DNA from: Aradus depressus
Taxonomy: Eukaryota; Arthropoda; Insecta; Hemiptera; Aradidae
Direction of reading: 5' to 3'
DNA: 64,000 nt
Assembly: GCA_963662175.1 (NCBI GenBank)
Contig: OY759219.1
Location: 47,174,675-47,238,674, forward strand
In this document: positions 20,426-33,274 of the stretch, one piece after another
Layout: every line of letters begins with the position of its first letter
Position numbering within the stretch: position 1 is the first letter of the stretch
Notes under the pieces: model-generated
Database searches by the model: none
Told to the model about the DNA's origin: nothing
Seen by the model: only the letters and a program-made list of their open reading frames with translations
Translations under genes and position numbers: made by a program

Positions 20426-20702
20426 TAATGTAAATGATGAATTTAGATGCAAAAAATGAAATTATAAAAGAATGCGGGGGGGACTAGAGGGTGTAACTCT
20501 CCGACTGTTACTTTATGGTTAAATAAAATATTTCACATGACAGTAACAGTTTACTTACTTTTCTTTTTGGAACAGAGGAAGATAATAAGAAGAAGAAATG
20601 AGAGATTACGGAGAGGGGTGAAAAAGTAAGAACAAAATAGTAGTAGAATGGAAAATAATGAGGTGAGGCAAGTATGAGAAAGCCAGGGAATGAGGAAGAT
20701 TC

Positions 20703-20723
20703 GGGGGGGGGGGGGGGGGGGGG
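20703..20723. repeat. Poly(G) tract
   Basis: Uninterrupted G run of about 20 nt in a region with no gene call. Confidence 0.95.
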
Positions 20724-20940
20724 ATAAAAAATTTGGATTCTAATCTTGGTGTCTGTCTGCTATGGGGCTGTATAATAGATGAGATTAGGGCTGGAATTAG
20801 CTAGGCTGGGGGAGTCTCTGGAGACCTGGGGGCAGCACAATCAGGGAAGGGAGCTAGCGGCGGCGTGCCTCCAGGAATCCAGATGTATAGGGTCCCAAGG
20901 GAAGTGTTCGTTAAGGAGCTAGACTGCTCAGCCCCGCTAA

Positions 20941-21240
20941 AACTAACTAATACCAAAATAGAAAATAAATAAATGTGGTAGAATACCCAAAACTAACTAT
21001 TACCAAAATAGAAAATAAATAAATGTGGAAGAATACCCAAAACTAACTAATACCAAAATAGAAAATAAATAAATGTGGTAGAATACCCAAAACTAACTAA
21101 AACCAAAATAAGGAATAACCAAATGTGGTAGAGTAGCCAAAACTAACTAAAACCAAAATAAGGAATAATCAAATGTGGTAGAGTAGCCAAAACTAACTAA
21201 TAACAAAATAGAAAATAACCGAATGTGGTAAAGTTCCCAA
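20941..21240. repeat. 50-bp tandem repeat, six copies
   Basis: The AACTAACTAATACCAAAATA unit recurs at exactly 50-bp steps (20941, 20991, 21041, 21091, 21141, 21191). The last copies share an AAGGAATAAYC variant. Confidence 0.92.
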
Positions 21241-21244
21241 AACT

Positions 21245-23438
21245 TTATAATAAAGCTCCTACATACTGTGAAGACTTCTTTTAATTTTCCAAGTGTTTTA
21301 TTCAGTAGTATTTTAATTTTGTTCTTTTACCATTTTTTATACTTTTTGTTAATATTTAACACATTTCGTTCAATAAATGCGTTTTAAATTTCAGCTTTGG
21401 CGGTTTATCCGTGGTTTTCGATTATCCGATGTAACCTTCCACCCAGCTAGCCATCAATGAAACTGATCATCTGTTACTCCCACTCCTTCTATTTGTTCGA
21501 CAAAATGTCTAGGAGTTCCTTTAAAATTGAAACTGTAGATCCTAGACTTTGTTTGAGATATAATTAATAGAATGCCGCAAGACAGGACGATCTGGTAGCC
21601 AGTGGTCCTTCTTGGAACCCTCAAGTACTCACCCTGTACAGTAAATAACTGTATGATACGAGAGCTGTCTATATCTCTTCTTTTTTCTTTATACGCCTCG
21701 AGGTTCAGGCCGCCTTCGTCCCATATTGTAGTTATTTCTCATATTGCTGTAGTTTAAATTATGTTATCTTCGTGTTGTATTCTTTCAGGTGCTAAAGTCT
21801 TTGCCTCCGCAACAATTAAAAAAAAAAAAAAAGGCTCATGGTATATACTTTAAAGATGGTTGGATTCTGAAAGTGAGGGGGCGGGGGGAAGGGGGGGGGG
21901 GATATATGGGGCAACAAAACGAAGAGAATATAACATGAACATTTTGACCAAAAAAAAAAGAAAAACACAATCAGAATATTTATATTTTCCTTAAAAAATA
22001 TAACATGGTAATTGGATAAGTCATACAACATCAAAATAGCTTCTAAAATATATACATCAACCGATATTAAATCTTATATTACAAACACATACTCGTATGA
22101 GAGGAATAATAATAGGTAGTTATAAATATAAAATAAATAAATTATAAAAAATAAATGTATAGAAAATTCCTAATATTAATGAATACTTTGGATACTATGT
22201 TTCAGTTTTATTCAATGTTCCAATAATAAATATTTTATATTTCATTAAGATAAGTCTCCTTTCATGTGAACATTTCGGAGCGATTACACTTCCGGTCACA
22301 AAGAGCGAAATATAGAAAAAAAAGTATTAGTGAAACATAATTGCGTAAAAAGGTAGATAATATTCACCATAACCTCTGTTAAGAAAATAAAAAAAACAAG
22401 CGAAACAAACTATGAAATAAAGCTGTTATAAATGAAATACGTATAATGTGTTGTCTCCCTGAAGGAAAAAAAAAAAAAAGGATTCATCTCATAATTGTTA
22501 CAAACAGAAAAATAAATAAAGTAGGTGAGTCTCATGCATGAGGATGTATGGGACATTATGTCGGCCGGCGGGAAAGTTTTTCGATTTGAAAAATAAATGG
22601 AGGTCAGTTGTAGGAAAGTTGTATGAACAAGGAGCGCTCCTGAGGAGTGTACCGTGAACTAAATGTGATGTAATGTTATGTTATGTATGTTGTCTACAAA
22701 GTTCTAGTAACTAGTCACGTACATTTTACAACAGTCTGGTCAAAGAGAAAATAACATCGGGAAAGTTACTGTTAGGGATATCCTGTTATTTTAGGAACAG
22801 AACCCTGCTTCTACTTCCTGACAGCAGAGTTGGACTCATTTTTAACTGTAATTATCAATTTCGTTTAATGCTAATTTATTAAAGGATTTAGTTAAGTTCA
22901 TTTTTTGCAAATACAATTGTGAATACAATCAAATTGGTCCAAGTGACATTTTTAAAATTTTTCGCTAAGTGCATAATCGGGTACAAAAAAAGGATAGTTC
23001 TGTTCAGGAAAAAAGTTGTGCAAGTGAAATCCTAGCCAGTGCTGAGATCTAGTGGCAAATCACTTATACCATTTTGGTGACATGAACAAGTAACTTAAGC
23101 ATATCAATAGTGACCTTGAAATTAAGATTTTTATTCAATTTTACGGTTTGCTAACAGCAACTTTCACCATAAAAGCAGAAGACAATATATTTCCGGTTTC
23201 GATAAATTATAGATTTTTTAAATCAGATAAGCACTTAATGCACACTTTCTTCAAAGTATTAAAAATGTCACTTAGGCCATTTTGATTCTAACCCCGTCAA
23301 TTGTTAATATCATTTTTTTGTAAACTGCAATTATTTCTCAAATGCAATTGACAAATAGCAATATAAATCTATGATAAATGGAATGACAATTAGATAATAA
23401 ACATTGTGTAAAAGTGAAATACATTTAAAAAAAAAATA
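21245..23438. other. AT-rich spacer, no gene seen
   Basis: Contains a G-rich tract at 21878-21902 and poly(A) runs. No supported coding or structured element. Confidence 0.5.
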
Positions 23439-23633
23439 CTTTTGTGATAAAATAAAACAATTTATAACCATTATATTTTATATGGTAGAAATATTAAAAA
23501 CTGATCAATTAAACACCGAGTGACCTGGTAACTAGCTTTCAAACAATAACTTATGAATTGTTTTTTATGTTTTTATTATTGACTACCATATAAAATATAA
23601 TGGATATAAATTGTTTTATTTAGTGACAAAGTT
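23439..23633. mobile_element. Short hairpin MITE (about 195 bp)
   Basis: Inverted arms of about 50 nt: CTTTTGTGATAAAATAAAAC plus AATTTATAACCATTATATTT on the left and its inverse up to GTTTTATTTAGTGACAAAG on the right. Central loop of about 75 nt. It is non-coding. Confidence 0.75.
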
Positions 23634-23936
23634 ACCTACCTTGTACCTGGATAATGTGCGAAACGTTAACAAAAATAATATAAATATATTTTGGGTAGAC
23701 GGAAGGCCTATCTGTTGTTTGTTTCAAACCACCTTCATCAAGTGGACGTTATATTGGTCTAAATCAAAATTCTTCTTCTTTAAATTATTCAAATATAATA
23801 AAAAAATTTAAAAAAATATATATTATCAATAACAAATGAAATCACTAAAGAATTAACAAAATAGAACGAGAACTGGATAATAAATTAAATTTTCTATAAT
23901 GGTAAAACTATAAGTAATCCTCTTCTTTCATCTAGG

Positions 23937-24050
23937 TCACCCTGAAGACATAAATATCTCCACTTTCCAAGATCTAATCCAATCCCAAGGCTTACCCTTC
24001 CACAACAAAGTTTCATCTCATCTGAACAGGAAGGAGCAGTAAGTGATTGT
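23937..24050 (+). pseudogene. LINE RT C-terminal scrap flanked by splice-like signals
   Basis: HPEDINISTFQDLIQSQGLP aligns with RHEDLNIPTVQQLIQSRSLN of the LINE fragment at 2848..3170. It is immediately preceded by a good acceptor (TTCTTTCATCTAG) and followed by a strong donor (GTAAGTG at about 24039). No neighbouring exon was found, so splicing may be coincidental. Confidence 0.5.
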
Positions 24051-24365
24051 CAACAACGGACTGGTATATTTACAAAATATTATGTGTTTTGTTACAGGTT
24101 TATATAGCACCAGTCTCATAGCTAAATGTGCAAGTGTGAAATACCTGTTCCAAAATATTGGACATTTTGTCAGTGGGTTTTCTAAGTTCTGCTCCTAAGC
24201 TAATTGCTCATGCTTGTAATATCTGTTAGTATTTGCAACATGTATTTTATAAAAATAGTAACAACTTGTCCCTGTAAAGGAGCAGTTTCCTAAATCTCTG
24301 GTCCAATATACAGCTACATAACCTGCAATAAACCTACTTTATTTCTATCCTAACTAACATATTTA

Positions 24366-24500
24366 GAGGCCCTCTATAAATTACGTTACGTATTCGAGAG
24401 GGGGGGGGGGGGGGGGGGGGGGGTTGATACTTTGCGACAGGGGGGAGGGGAGGACAATAATTTTCGCAAATTGCATTACGTAATTTATGCAGTGTCCCTC
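24366..24500. mobile_element. Small MITE with TAAATTACGTAA-type ends and a poly(G) tract
   Basis: The left end GAGGCCCTCTATAAATTACG is an imperfect inverse of the right end (TTACGTAATTTATGCAGTGT then CCCTC). A poly(G) run of about 23 occupies 24401-24423. A related end, GGGACCGTCCATAAATTAAG, occurs at 35340. Confidence 0.5.
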
Positions 24501-24673
24501 GTTGCTGACTCATTTTGAACGAAATGTATTTGAATTAAATTAAAACGAATCATGTTAATCACTTCCTCCATTTGTCTTTTAAATTTATTGTAACACAATT
24601 TTATGTCAACATAACGTTAATTTAAATTTCAAATAGTGCATCCTCACTTTTTTTTTAGTCACCACCTATTAGT

Positions 24674-24675
<2 letters not shown>

Positions 24676-24723
<48 letters not shown>
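24676..24723. repeat. (TA)n microsatellite
   Basis: About 46 nt of pure TA. It sits at the 3' end of the minus-strand RNase H LINE and may be its tail. Confidence 0.95.
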
Positions 24724-24724
<1 letters not shown>

Positions 24725-24725
<1 letters not shown>

Positions 24726-25417
24726 GCTGGTATTTTACACCTAGGGACCTAAGCATCCAGTGCTCTTATCCCTTCCCTGGAAGCTGGGCTTCCCCCTTAT
24801 TTAGTTACCTGTTAGTTCATACAACCTGAACCAAGTCCTTCACGAAGTATCAGGTTTCCCAGTTTCCTTAATGAATATGAAAGTGCTCCCGTGGTCCTCT
24901 CTTCTAAAGTCCATCTCTACTATTGTATATATCTTTGCCAAAAATGTGAAATCTCGTCCGAGCGTATCCCGAGCACGTACCCGGGAAGTGTGGCTCCGTC
25001 TTGTCATCTACCACAGGTGGGACTGTCCTTGACTCCTACAGTAGGTGTCTATTGAATGGATCTTGTCCTGTGAGAACTCCAGTTAGTTGCCGAAGTTCGT
25101 TCCTTTTGAGGTTCAGGATCCCATCCTTCAACACCTTGGACTCCCCTCCCAGGAACATCTTCGACTGTCTGCATGTGGTTTTGTCTGTCCATGACTACTC
25201 CAAAAGATCTTTAGTCCACTTTTTAATCCAGGTTCAGTATATCTCCTGAGATATTCCAAGTACTGGCTCTGGCCCTATAAAGGGCTTACTTGAACCTTCC
25301 TTGGCTAGTCGGTCTACCTCCTCGTTTCCCTGAATCCCCGAGAGTCCGGGAACCCAGTAGAGTACATCTTTCTTGTAGTTTCCTAGGATATTTAACTGAT
25401 TTACGCACTTACCAACT
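24725..25417 (-). pseudogene. RNase H-bearing LINE, 3' fragment with TSD
   Basis: The minus frame gives VLYWVPGLSGIQGNEEVDRL, the RNase H signature of non-LTR elements (WVPGHSG...GNE.AD..A). A shifted frame gives DSPTCGR, a C-rich tail motif. The clade is I, R1 or LOA-like, since Jockey elements usually lack RNase H. It is flanked by TTAGTCACCACCTATTAG (from 24655) and TTAGTCACCGCCCATTAG (from 25418), diverged target duplications. The copy is 5'-truncated and frame-broken. Confidence 0.75.
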
Positions 25418-25442
25418 TTAGTCACCGCCCATTAGATAATAT

Positions 25443-27239
25443 GTGAAATATTATACTACATCGCCCCGAAAAATGATAGGTTCGAAGAAATTCATTCGTA
25501 TTCCGGAAGTATGTGGGTCACGCTCTTTGACGCCATTTTACACCCTCTTCCCAGTGATCGATTTTTGTAAAACTCAGAATACAACTAGATTCTGAAGGGG
25601 GACGAACATCGATTAAAACACTGGTACTTACGAGCGGGATGGATTAACAGAGACTATGTTAGAGTCATCTTTCCACCGAGTTAGATTAGCTTTGAAAACT
25701 TGTTATAGAAGTTATTCTCCTCTCCAGGTACAACAAACATCCACATTTATTGTAGAAAAGTTCGATTTGAATGAAGTTTAGTTCTGTGAATTGTTGGTCA
25801 TCCTTTAAAAAACTACCTCCAAGAATTTTTATAATGATAATATGAAAGCCATCATTAAATTCTTTTATCTATACCTTCTAACATATTGTGCAGAACGAAA
25901 AACTGTGTTTATTCTAATTGAAGTGTGGCCTGTGACATCACCCGAGGTTAAGAGAGTATCATTCAATTGACAACCGCTGGGCCGCGCATGAGAATTAGGA
26001 GATTTTTTATAACGAGAGGAAGGACAGGGAGACTGGTCTGCCTCCACTACCGACACAACTAAACCATTTTAATTAGGAATATAGTTAGTTATCCTCTGAA
26101 GACATGTTCAGTAAACTTCAAAGAGCAGAAACAGCTTATAAGATAAAAAATTGTATAAAAAACTGGCAAATCCTAACTTTTTCAGTCAGTGAGAAAATGT
26201 TTTCAAAGAATTAACTGTAGAGCAAATGGGGCTCTGGCTAATTTATTTTAGCACTTTGACAGTTGCTGCCTTCAAATCTTTCTGGAACCACAACATCGCA
26301 CTTAAGACCGAACTTGATGTCGATGAAGACGGATTTGAACTACGCAGTAGCCAGCTCCAAGCACCTGTGGGGTACTTGGACGCACGCATAATCTGCTTTG
26401 GCTGTCCCACACTCGGGCTGTTTCTGGATTCTCATGATGGGCTGGTCTCGTCTACCTCCATTGCGTAACATTGTGAACGCTGCGCGCGAGACTAAATTTA
26501 GCTCCGATTGGGTCATGCGTGGCGCAACAATGGCGCCATCTGCAAACGCGACACTTGCGTGATCGAGAAGTGGTTTCTTTCCTCTACACAACGATATCAA
26601 AATAAGGCGCGCGGGTAGTACGGTTGGAAAGATATGAGCGATATTAGTGTTACATGTTGTTATAGCAAGCGATCTCCTACTGCCGAAATGAAAGACGTTT
26701 CACGTCAAAAACTAACTGACGAGATGTTAAATCGAAACAAAATTAGGTAATTAAATAAAAATCAATATCGGTTAAAATTCAAAAAGAAAATACTTATGTA
26801 TATTATTGATTCTTAGGTCTCGTTAACAACCTGAGGGAGTCGGGAAAAAACTTTATAAGTAATAAAGAAAAACACGACCAAAACACAGATTAGTGAGCAT
26901 AACTGTAATAAAGTGTTATTCTTAAATAAGGCTGTAATTAAATCAAAGCAATTATTATAAAGATGCTTTAGATTGTATAGATACTTAGGATGGGCTGCAG
27001 CCTGAAACTTTTGCATAGGAATAATAAGTTTTTTAAAATATAGTGGGGTAAAAAGAGCTGCAAGGAAAGAATACAGCTTTAATAGGAATCTTGTTAAAGA
27101 TGACAAACTGGCTATTCAAATGAGGACGGGCCCCGGGAATGGTGGCTGCCTGAGCCGACACTAAGACAGGAGCGAGGGCGGGCAACGGCTTCCCAAGAAG
27201 ACACGTACCAGGCATATTTCCACAGATTTCCTCGACTTA
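25443..27239. other. Unassigned region with a CpG-richer block
   Basis: 26450-26620 is richer in CG dinucleotides (AACGCTGCGCGCGAGAC, AATGGCGCCATCTGC) than its surroundings and might be a promoter or a transposon end. Short frames here have no recognisable domain. 27120-27200 is another GC-rich patch. Confidence 0.35.
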
Positions 27240-27269
27240 TCCCCCCCCCCCCCCCCCCCCCCCCCCCCC
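27240..27269. repeat. Poly(C) tract, about 29 nt
   Basis: Uninterrupted C run following a GC-rich stretch (27125-27200). Confidence 0.95.
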
Positions 27270-27989
27270 ACTATGACATCTAGACTCCACTCTATACAGG
27301 GAAAAGGGAGTTTTCCCTCTTTTGTGAAAAAGCCAAGTTTTTTTTATTTATATTTTTATTATTGTTTAGTGTTTCCCAGGTCGATGACCGCAGAACGGTA
27401 CCTTTAAAGCAAGTCTACCCGGTACAACACGTTCGAGCAACTAAAAGCCAGTAGCAAAGTAATGTATGTTTTTTAAATTTCTCTGGGATGTTGATATGTC
27501 GATTTTTTCCAGAGGTGTCTTCTTTTTTTCTTTTTTGACAATATTTCATAGTGACCAGAAGAAGGAACGTGAAAGTGTCCCGAAATATTATCAAAAAAGA
27601 AGACTCTGGAAGAAATGCAGGAAAAATCAACATATTATTATTATTATAAAATACTCAAATTAAAAATATGCAAATTAACAAAACTCATATTAATCCTTTA
27701 TCCCGTCCGGGATTGAGTTTTATTTCATAGATAGAACTCACTCCCGGGGCCATCGTAAAAGATTAGATAAAACAGTGACATGGCTAATATGCATCGAACA
27801 TATGCCAAAAAAAAAAACATAATCCTTCCGAAACAAAATATGTGGTATATAAATAAATATTGCAGCTTCTGAAAATGTGATATGATTGATATGAGCAGTT
27901 ATTTAGTTTTAAGACCAAAACTCAACTATATTCATTTTAAAACATTAAATCGTTTGATTATTAAATTGATATTAATTTGATAAAAGGTG

Positions 27990-28760
27990 ACAGTGAATCA
28001 TCGACAATGTACTTCCCCAGAACGAATTAATTCAAAATTAGAACCAGTCGATCGTTTAAGCTAATATTCAACAGCTGTCTTAAATAGGGGCTCTCCCCCC
28101 CATCCCCAACTCGACTTTTTTAGATCGATTCAACTAAAAAAATGTTTCTATCTACTCATGGTAGCCTCTTATCACATCTGACTAATCCGAAATACCAACA
28201 ACACAATATAAATGGGGTTTTCACAAATTATTTGATACTGCAATCTAGAAAGACTTGTAAAAACGCGGTTGGTATTGAAAAGTACAGTAATAGCCACATT
28301 ACAATTTTTTTTTCTTCTTTGTGTCTCTTTTAACAAAAAACTACGATATTAACTACCACATTTTAAAACTCGTTCTTACGGAAGATTTTCTATAAAAATA
28401 TATTCTTCATTGTACGAGACGCTCGAGATGACTTTGTTCTTATATTATTTATATTAGGTTATTAACGGTTAGAAATTTAATAAGGGATATTTTTGTTAGG
28501 AACAAATTCCACAGCTATACGAAATGATTGAATTTCAGCCAAATCGGCCAAAGAGGGGGGGGGGGTTAGGGGGGAACTTAATACATAAACTCAAATAACT
28601 CCCGTTGTAATGAATGTATTGACACGAAATTTCATATGTAAATTGAAAGCCTTCATAGAACGACACCTATTGACTTTCAGGAGCGGGAGGATTGGGGGAG
28701 GCTTAATACAAAACCTTAATAACTGCCGATGTAATGTAATGAATGTTCTGACACAAAACG
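27990..28760. repeat. Dispersed repeat 'GGGGAAG' family pieces
   Basis: A terminal motif (CGACAATGTACTTCCCCAGA, 28004) plus internal units at 28480-28760 (AATTTCAGCCAAATCGGCCA, ATGAATGTATTGACACGAAA). A short poly(G) run is at about 28555-28566. The pieces may be one interrupted copy. Confidence 0.45.
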
Positions 28761-28973
28761 TCTGTCCGAGTGTTGGGTCATGTCACGTTCATTGAGTGTT
28801 GGGTGATGTCACGTACCCTATGTTGAGCAGAACGTTTAAGGATGCTAGGAAATTTGCTAATTCAATGTTTTATTTAACGTTTTTGTGAACTTTTGTTTGT
28901 TTAAACACGTAAACAAATTGTCTCAAGAAAATTTACCTTTTTATTATTTGAAAAGTTATTTATACCCATAAAA

Positions 28974-30071
28974 GTGAGCAAAATTACTTACTTTTCACCC
29001 AAATTACGGGTGAGAATGATGCCCAACATCAACTCGACCGAAAAACCGGTCAACACGAAAAATGGACTCACGGATAACCTCAAAGCACGACTGAACAATA
29101 CAGGTAACCCAGATCAGTCGAACTCACCCCGACTAGTGAGCCAGCCGAAGAGACCCTGTCCGCCAGAAGAAGACATGGAGTTCCCAGCACTCCCGGAGTC
29201 AGCCATGCAGCTAGACGGAGAGCCCTCACCCGGGGCCAGCCACACCCAGCCCAAGCGGAACAGGTACGCAATTCATTCCACTATACCCACGCACAACACA
29301 TTCGCGCCACTCGCAGCACTCATCACCGACCAACACACTAACGATACTACCCCACAGACCGAAAAACAACTTAAAATCCCCCCAATTTTCCTTTGTGAAG
29401 CCGACGATTTTCAAAAAGTACTGACAGACATTAAAAGTATCACAACATCTCCCTTCGAAACAAAACAATGCCACAAAAAAATTAAAATATCCCTTATGAC
29501 ATCTGAAGAGTTTAGGAAACTGACCAAATTTTACCAAACAAATGACGTAAAATACTATACTTTCCTGAACCCCGAGGATAGGAAACTTTCCGTTGTTATC
29601 CGTGGGGTTCCATACTCCCTGACTGAAACCTAAATACAAGACGAACTAACCCCGACATACCCAGTCCTCAGTGTAACGAGGCTACTGAACAAGGACAAAG
29701 GCCCCACTCCACTGTGTGCTGTCGAGCTCCAGAATACTCCGGAGGGGAAAGCGATTTTTCAATTATCTCGTCTCTTTTACACTATAGTGACTGTCGAACC
29801 GCGGAAGAGGTCTCAACGCATTGTGCAGTGCACGAATTGCCAGCAAGTGGGACATAGCAAGAACTTCTGCCACCCAAAATGTGTCAAATGTGCAGGAGAT
29901 CATCATTTCACAGGTTGCCCATCACGTACTCTCCAAGAGTCCCCAAAGTGCTCTAACTGTGGTGGAAGCCACCCCGCCAATTATAGAGGCTGTGAAACCT
30001 TCTTAAAACTTCAATCACGAATCACACACAGAAAACACATACAAATCCATCTAGACTTACTCCCCAACTAG
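28974..30071 (+). pseudogene. Jockey-like LINE ORF1 (gag-like), one in-frame stop
   Basis: One reading frame runs through, broken by a single TAA at 29631-29633. Seen: a low-complexity N-terminus, a PRE_C2HC-type region (KIPPIFL... to VVIRGVPYSL... and VTRLLNKDKG), then three CCHC zinc knuckles (CTNCQQVGHSKNFC, CVKCAGDHHFTGC, CSNCGGSHPANYRGC) at about residues 285-345. This is the nucleic-acid-binding ORF1 of Jockey-clade LINEs, which packages the element RNA. The stop separates the N-terminal region from the knuckles, so the copy is inactive. ORF2 follows after 240 bp. Confidence 0.88.
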
Positions 30072-30311
30072 TCTCAGAAAATCCACCACAGTCACAGCAA
30101 AACATCCCCTCAGGAGCTAAATCAAACTCTTGGTTTACCCGGAGCAGACACCACACACAGACACCAGCAAGCACCCTTCATCAAACTAACCTCAACGAAC
30201 AAGACCCCTCATCAAACCTATTTGACATACTACTAAATTTAATTAAACCTTTCATTCCCAAAATCAAATACTTCATTTCCACAATACTCAATAACATACT
30301 TTCTTCCAATT

Positions 30312-32985
30312 ATGGTCAGCCCTAATTCCACAGTTGATCAAAATTTAACAATCCTAAATTGGAACGCGAATGGGTTGAAAGCAAAGCAACAGTCTTTCAG
30401 TAACCTCCTAACACGATACAACATAGACATAGTTTGCCTAACAGAAACACACTTCAAAGCGACAGACACATTCAGACTGACAGGATACGTGACATACAGA
30501 CGAGACAGACAAACCCGAATAGCCTCTGGAGGAGTAGCTGTTTGTGTGAAGAAAAAAATAAAGCATTCCCATTTACTTCTTCCTGAACTGGAGCACCTGG
30601 AGGCTGTCGGGATTCAACTGACACTCACCAACAACAGACGACTCAACATCATCTTGGGATACCAACGACCAAACTTAAGAATAAAACAGACAGACCTAGA
30701 ACACATTTTTACAGGAGACGCGACTGCACTTTTCGGGGACCTCAATAGCAAGCACACAATCTGGGGCTGCAGAAGAACCAATAACAATGGGGTCAGACTT
30801 TTGTCGGCCACAAACAACCTCGGTGTTCAGGTCTCAGCCCCAGACGAACCAACCTTCTACCCGTCACAACACAGATATCATCCAGACATCCTAGACATCA
30901 CACTTATACAAAATTTCACATTCCCAATATATCACGAAACACTAACAGAACTCGATTCAGACCACGTCCCCGTCCTTAACACATTCACAGCACACAAACA
31001 CTACACCGAACCGCTTCCACGACTTATAACAGGAAAAATTGATTGGAAAACTTTTCAATGGAAAATGGATCAAACTCTTGAAATTCCAATCTACTACAAT
31101 CACACAGACGACATAGACTGGGCAATACAGACATTCACACAAACTGTTTACACATCTGTTCACAATGCTACATATCACCACTTCAAAGACAGACGACCAC
31201 ATATACATGACTCCATTCCCACTCAAATCCTAGCAATAATTCACGAAAAAAACACGGCTCGCAAACGCCCCGACGGGTGAGATGGGAGCTCGACAACCAC
31301 AGAATTTGTAAGTACAAGGCTTACTTGACCGACATGACCCCCGGCGATAGTAGTCTCTGAACAGAAACTCGACGAATTTTGAGACAAAACACATCCTTGC
31401 CCCCACTGACAGACGGACATCACACAGTGACGAGCGATGAAGACAAATGCGAAATCCTGGCAACACACCTCGAACAAAAGTACCGCACACACGACACTGC
31501 TAACACAGACATGAACACCACAGTACACACGTATCTATCCATACCGACACAAACTGTTGAAAATTTCATCAAGTTCACCACTCCCTCAGAAATCACAACA
31601 TTAATAACAAACTTAGCAAACAACAAGGCCCCCGGTGAGGATCTCATTCCGAACATAGTGCTGAAGAAGCTGCCACCCAAGAGTATAGCCTTTCTAACCG
31701 GTCTGTTCAACGCATGCCTGCGATGCAGCTATTTTCCTCGAAATTGGAAAAACGCGGTTGTAATCGTCTTCCATAAACATGGTAAGCCCAAGCAAGAGCC
31801 GGACAGCTATCGGCCTATAAGCCTTCTGAACTCGTTGTCGAAGATCTTCGAACGACTAATATTGAGAAGACTGGGTTCTCACCTGGAAAGCGCAGGAATT
31901 GTTCCAGCTCACCAGTTTGGTTTCAAACATAATAATTCATCTGTGCACCAGCTACAGAGGGTCTCGGAAAAGATTGTGAATGGTTTCGAACAGAAGACAT
32001 ATACAACCTCCGTCTTTTTAGATGTTGCTTCCGCGTTCGACTCGGTGTGGCATGAAGGTCTCCGCTATAAGCTGAGGAAGACATGGGCTCCACAGTACTT
32101 GGAAAAGATCGTTGATTCCTTTTTGGAGAACAGGACGTTTTAAGTGCGGGTCAACAACATCCTCAGCTCCAAGCGTAGTATTCTGGCGGGAGTGCCACAG
32201 GGAGCTATCCTCAGTCCCCTCCTCTTCAGCTTATACTGCTGCGACATCCCCGAGCCATGTAATACCACTCTAGCACTATACGCAGACGACACACTACTTA
32301 TGTGTCAACATGAAGACCTCCAGACAGCAGTTGACATGTTACAAACTTCTCTCAACCACGTCTCCAGCTGGTTCGCTCGATGGAAGCTTGAGTTGAACGC
32401 CAGTAAAACAGAAGCGAAGATTTTTGCCCTTCGCCGATTTTTTACAGAGGACCAGAGTAGGCTGCGGGTTGACGGACTTCCCATTCCATGGAACCCTAAA
32501 GATCAGGCTGTCCGGTACCTTGGTGTATTCTTAGACACACGGCTCACATGGAAACTTCACATCAACACAAAACTTACACAAGCATACACCCGTTTAAAAC
32601 ATCTCAATCCACTCATTAACCGCAACACACCCCTCAAACACTCTTGCACACTGCTCCTGTACAAAGCGTTACTTCTCCCATTGTTAACATACGCCTGTCC
32701 AATATGGCATGGCGCCAGTCCTTCAATCACAACACGACTACAAATATTTCAGAACCAAATTCTTCGTGTGTCTCTGAATGCACCATAGTTTATCCGAAAC
32801 AGCCAACTCCATGAGGAACTGGGAGTTCCTCGGGTCGCAGCCTATTTAAGGTCCTTAGTAGATAACTACCACGGAAGACTAGGCCTGTGTTCTTGAGCAG
32901 CCCACTACCATCTTGGCCAGCCTACTCTCCACAGAAGGCTCAAACCAAGATTATACCAAGACATTATTATTAATTAATTTCAAAA
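30312..32985 (+). pseudogene. Jockey-like LINE ORF2 (endonuclease + RT), multiply broken
   Basis: The endonuclease half (30312-31280) has ILNWNANGLK, TETHF, GDLNSKH, LDITLI and DSDHVPV, the APE-type catalytic set. A frame change near 31265-31280 leads into the linker, which has a TGA where Trp is expected (31358-31360). RT follows from 31379: APGEDLIPN, YRPISLLNSLSK, HQFGFKHNNSS, FLDVASAFDSVWH; TAA at 32141-32143; then AGVPQGAILSPLLFSLY and the catalytic YADDTLLM, KTEAKIF and YLGVFLDTRLTW. TAG at 32786 and TGA near 32897 interrupt the tail. No RNase H. It copies element RNA by target-primed reverse transcription in the family. This copy is dead. Confidence 0.9.
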
Positions 32986-33274
32986 AGTTTTTCTAACTAC
33001 TAATGTTTTCTTTGATGAAAATGGGAGGTGGTTTTTCATTTACTATTTGTTGACTATTTGATGATGACTCCATTGCTTCATCTTGCGACAACGGTGTATA
33101 GTGGTTATTAAGGGGTACCTGCTGAATGTTGCTGTTCAGCAGCGCAGCCTTTCTGGGGTCTCTGGTGTCTGCAGCTGGTCTCCTCCGGTCCCTGACAAAC
33201 ACTTCCTGCCATACAGAAGTGGAGGGAGTAGCCTCAGGAGTCGTGGTTTCTGCTTTTTTACCTTCGTCACCCAT
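32975..33274 (-). pseudogene. Antisense LINE ORF1 N-terminal fragment
   Basis: The minus frame from 33274 reads MGDEGKKAETTT, is Ser/Thr/Pro-rich, and ends PPPIFIKENISS before a stop at 32995-32993. PPIF is the start of the conserved gag region of Jockey ORF1 (compare PPIFLCEADDF in the neighbouring element). Only the 5' end of the element is kept, abutting the 3' end of the plus-strand LINE. It probably retains 5' UTR to the right (33275 to about 33600). Confidence 0.55.

Noticed and set aside
26226..26600. Opposed 80-86 codon frames near a CpG-rich patch
   Set aside because: No domain, no splice support and overlapping on both strands.
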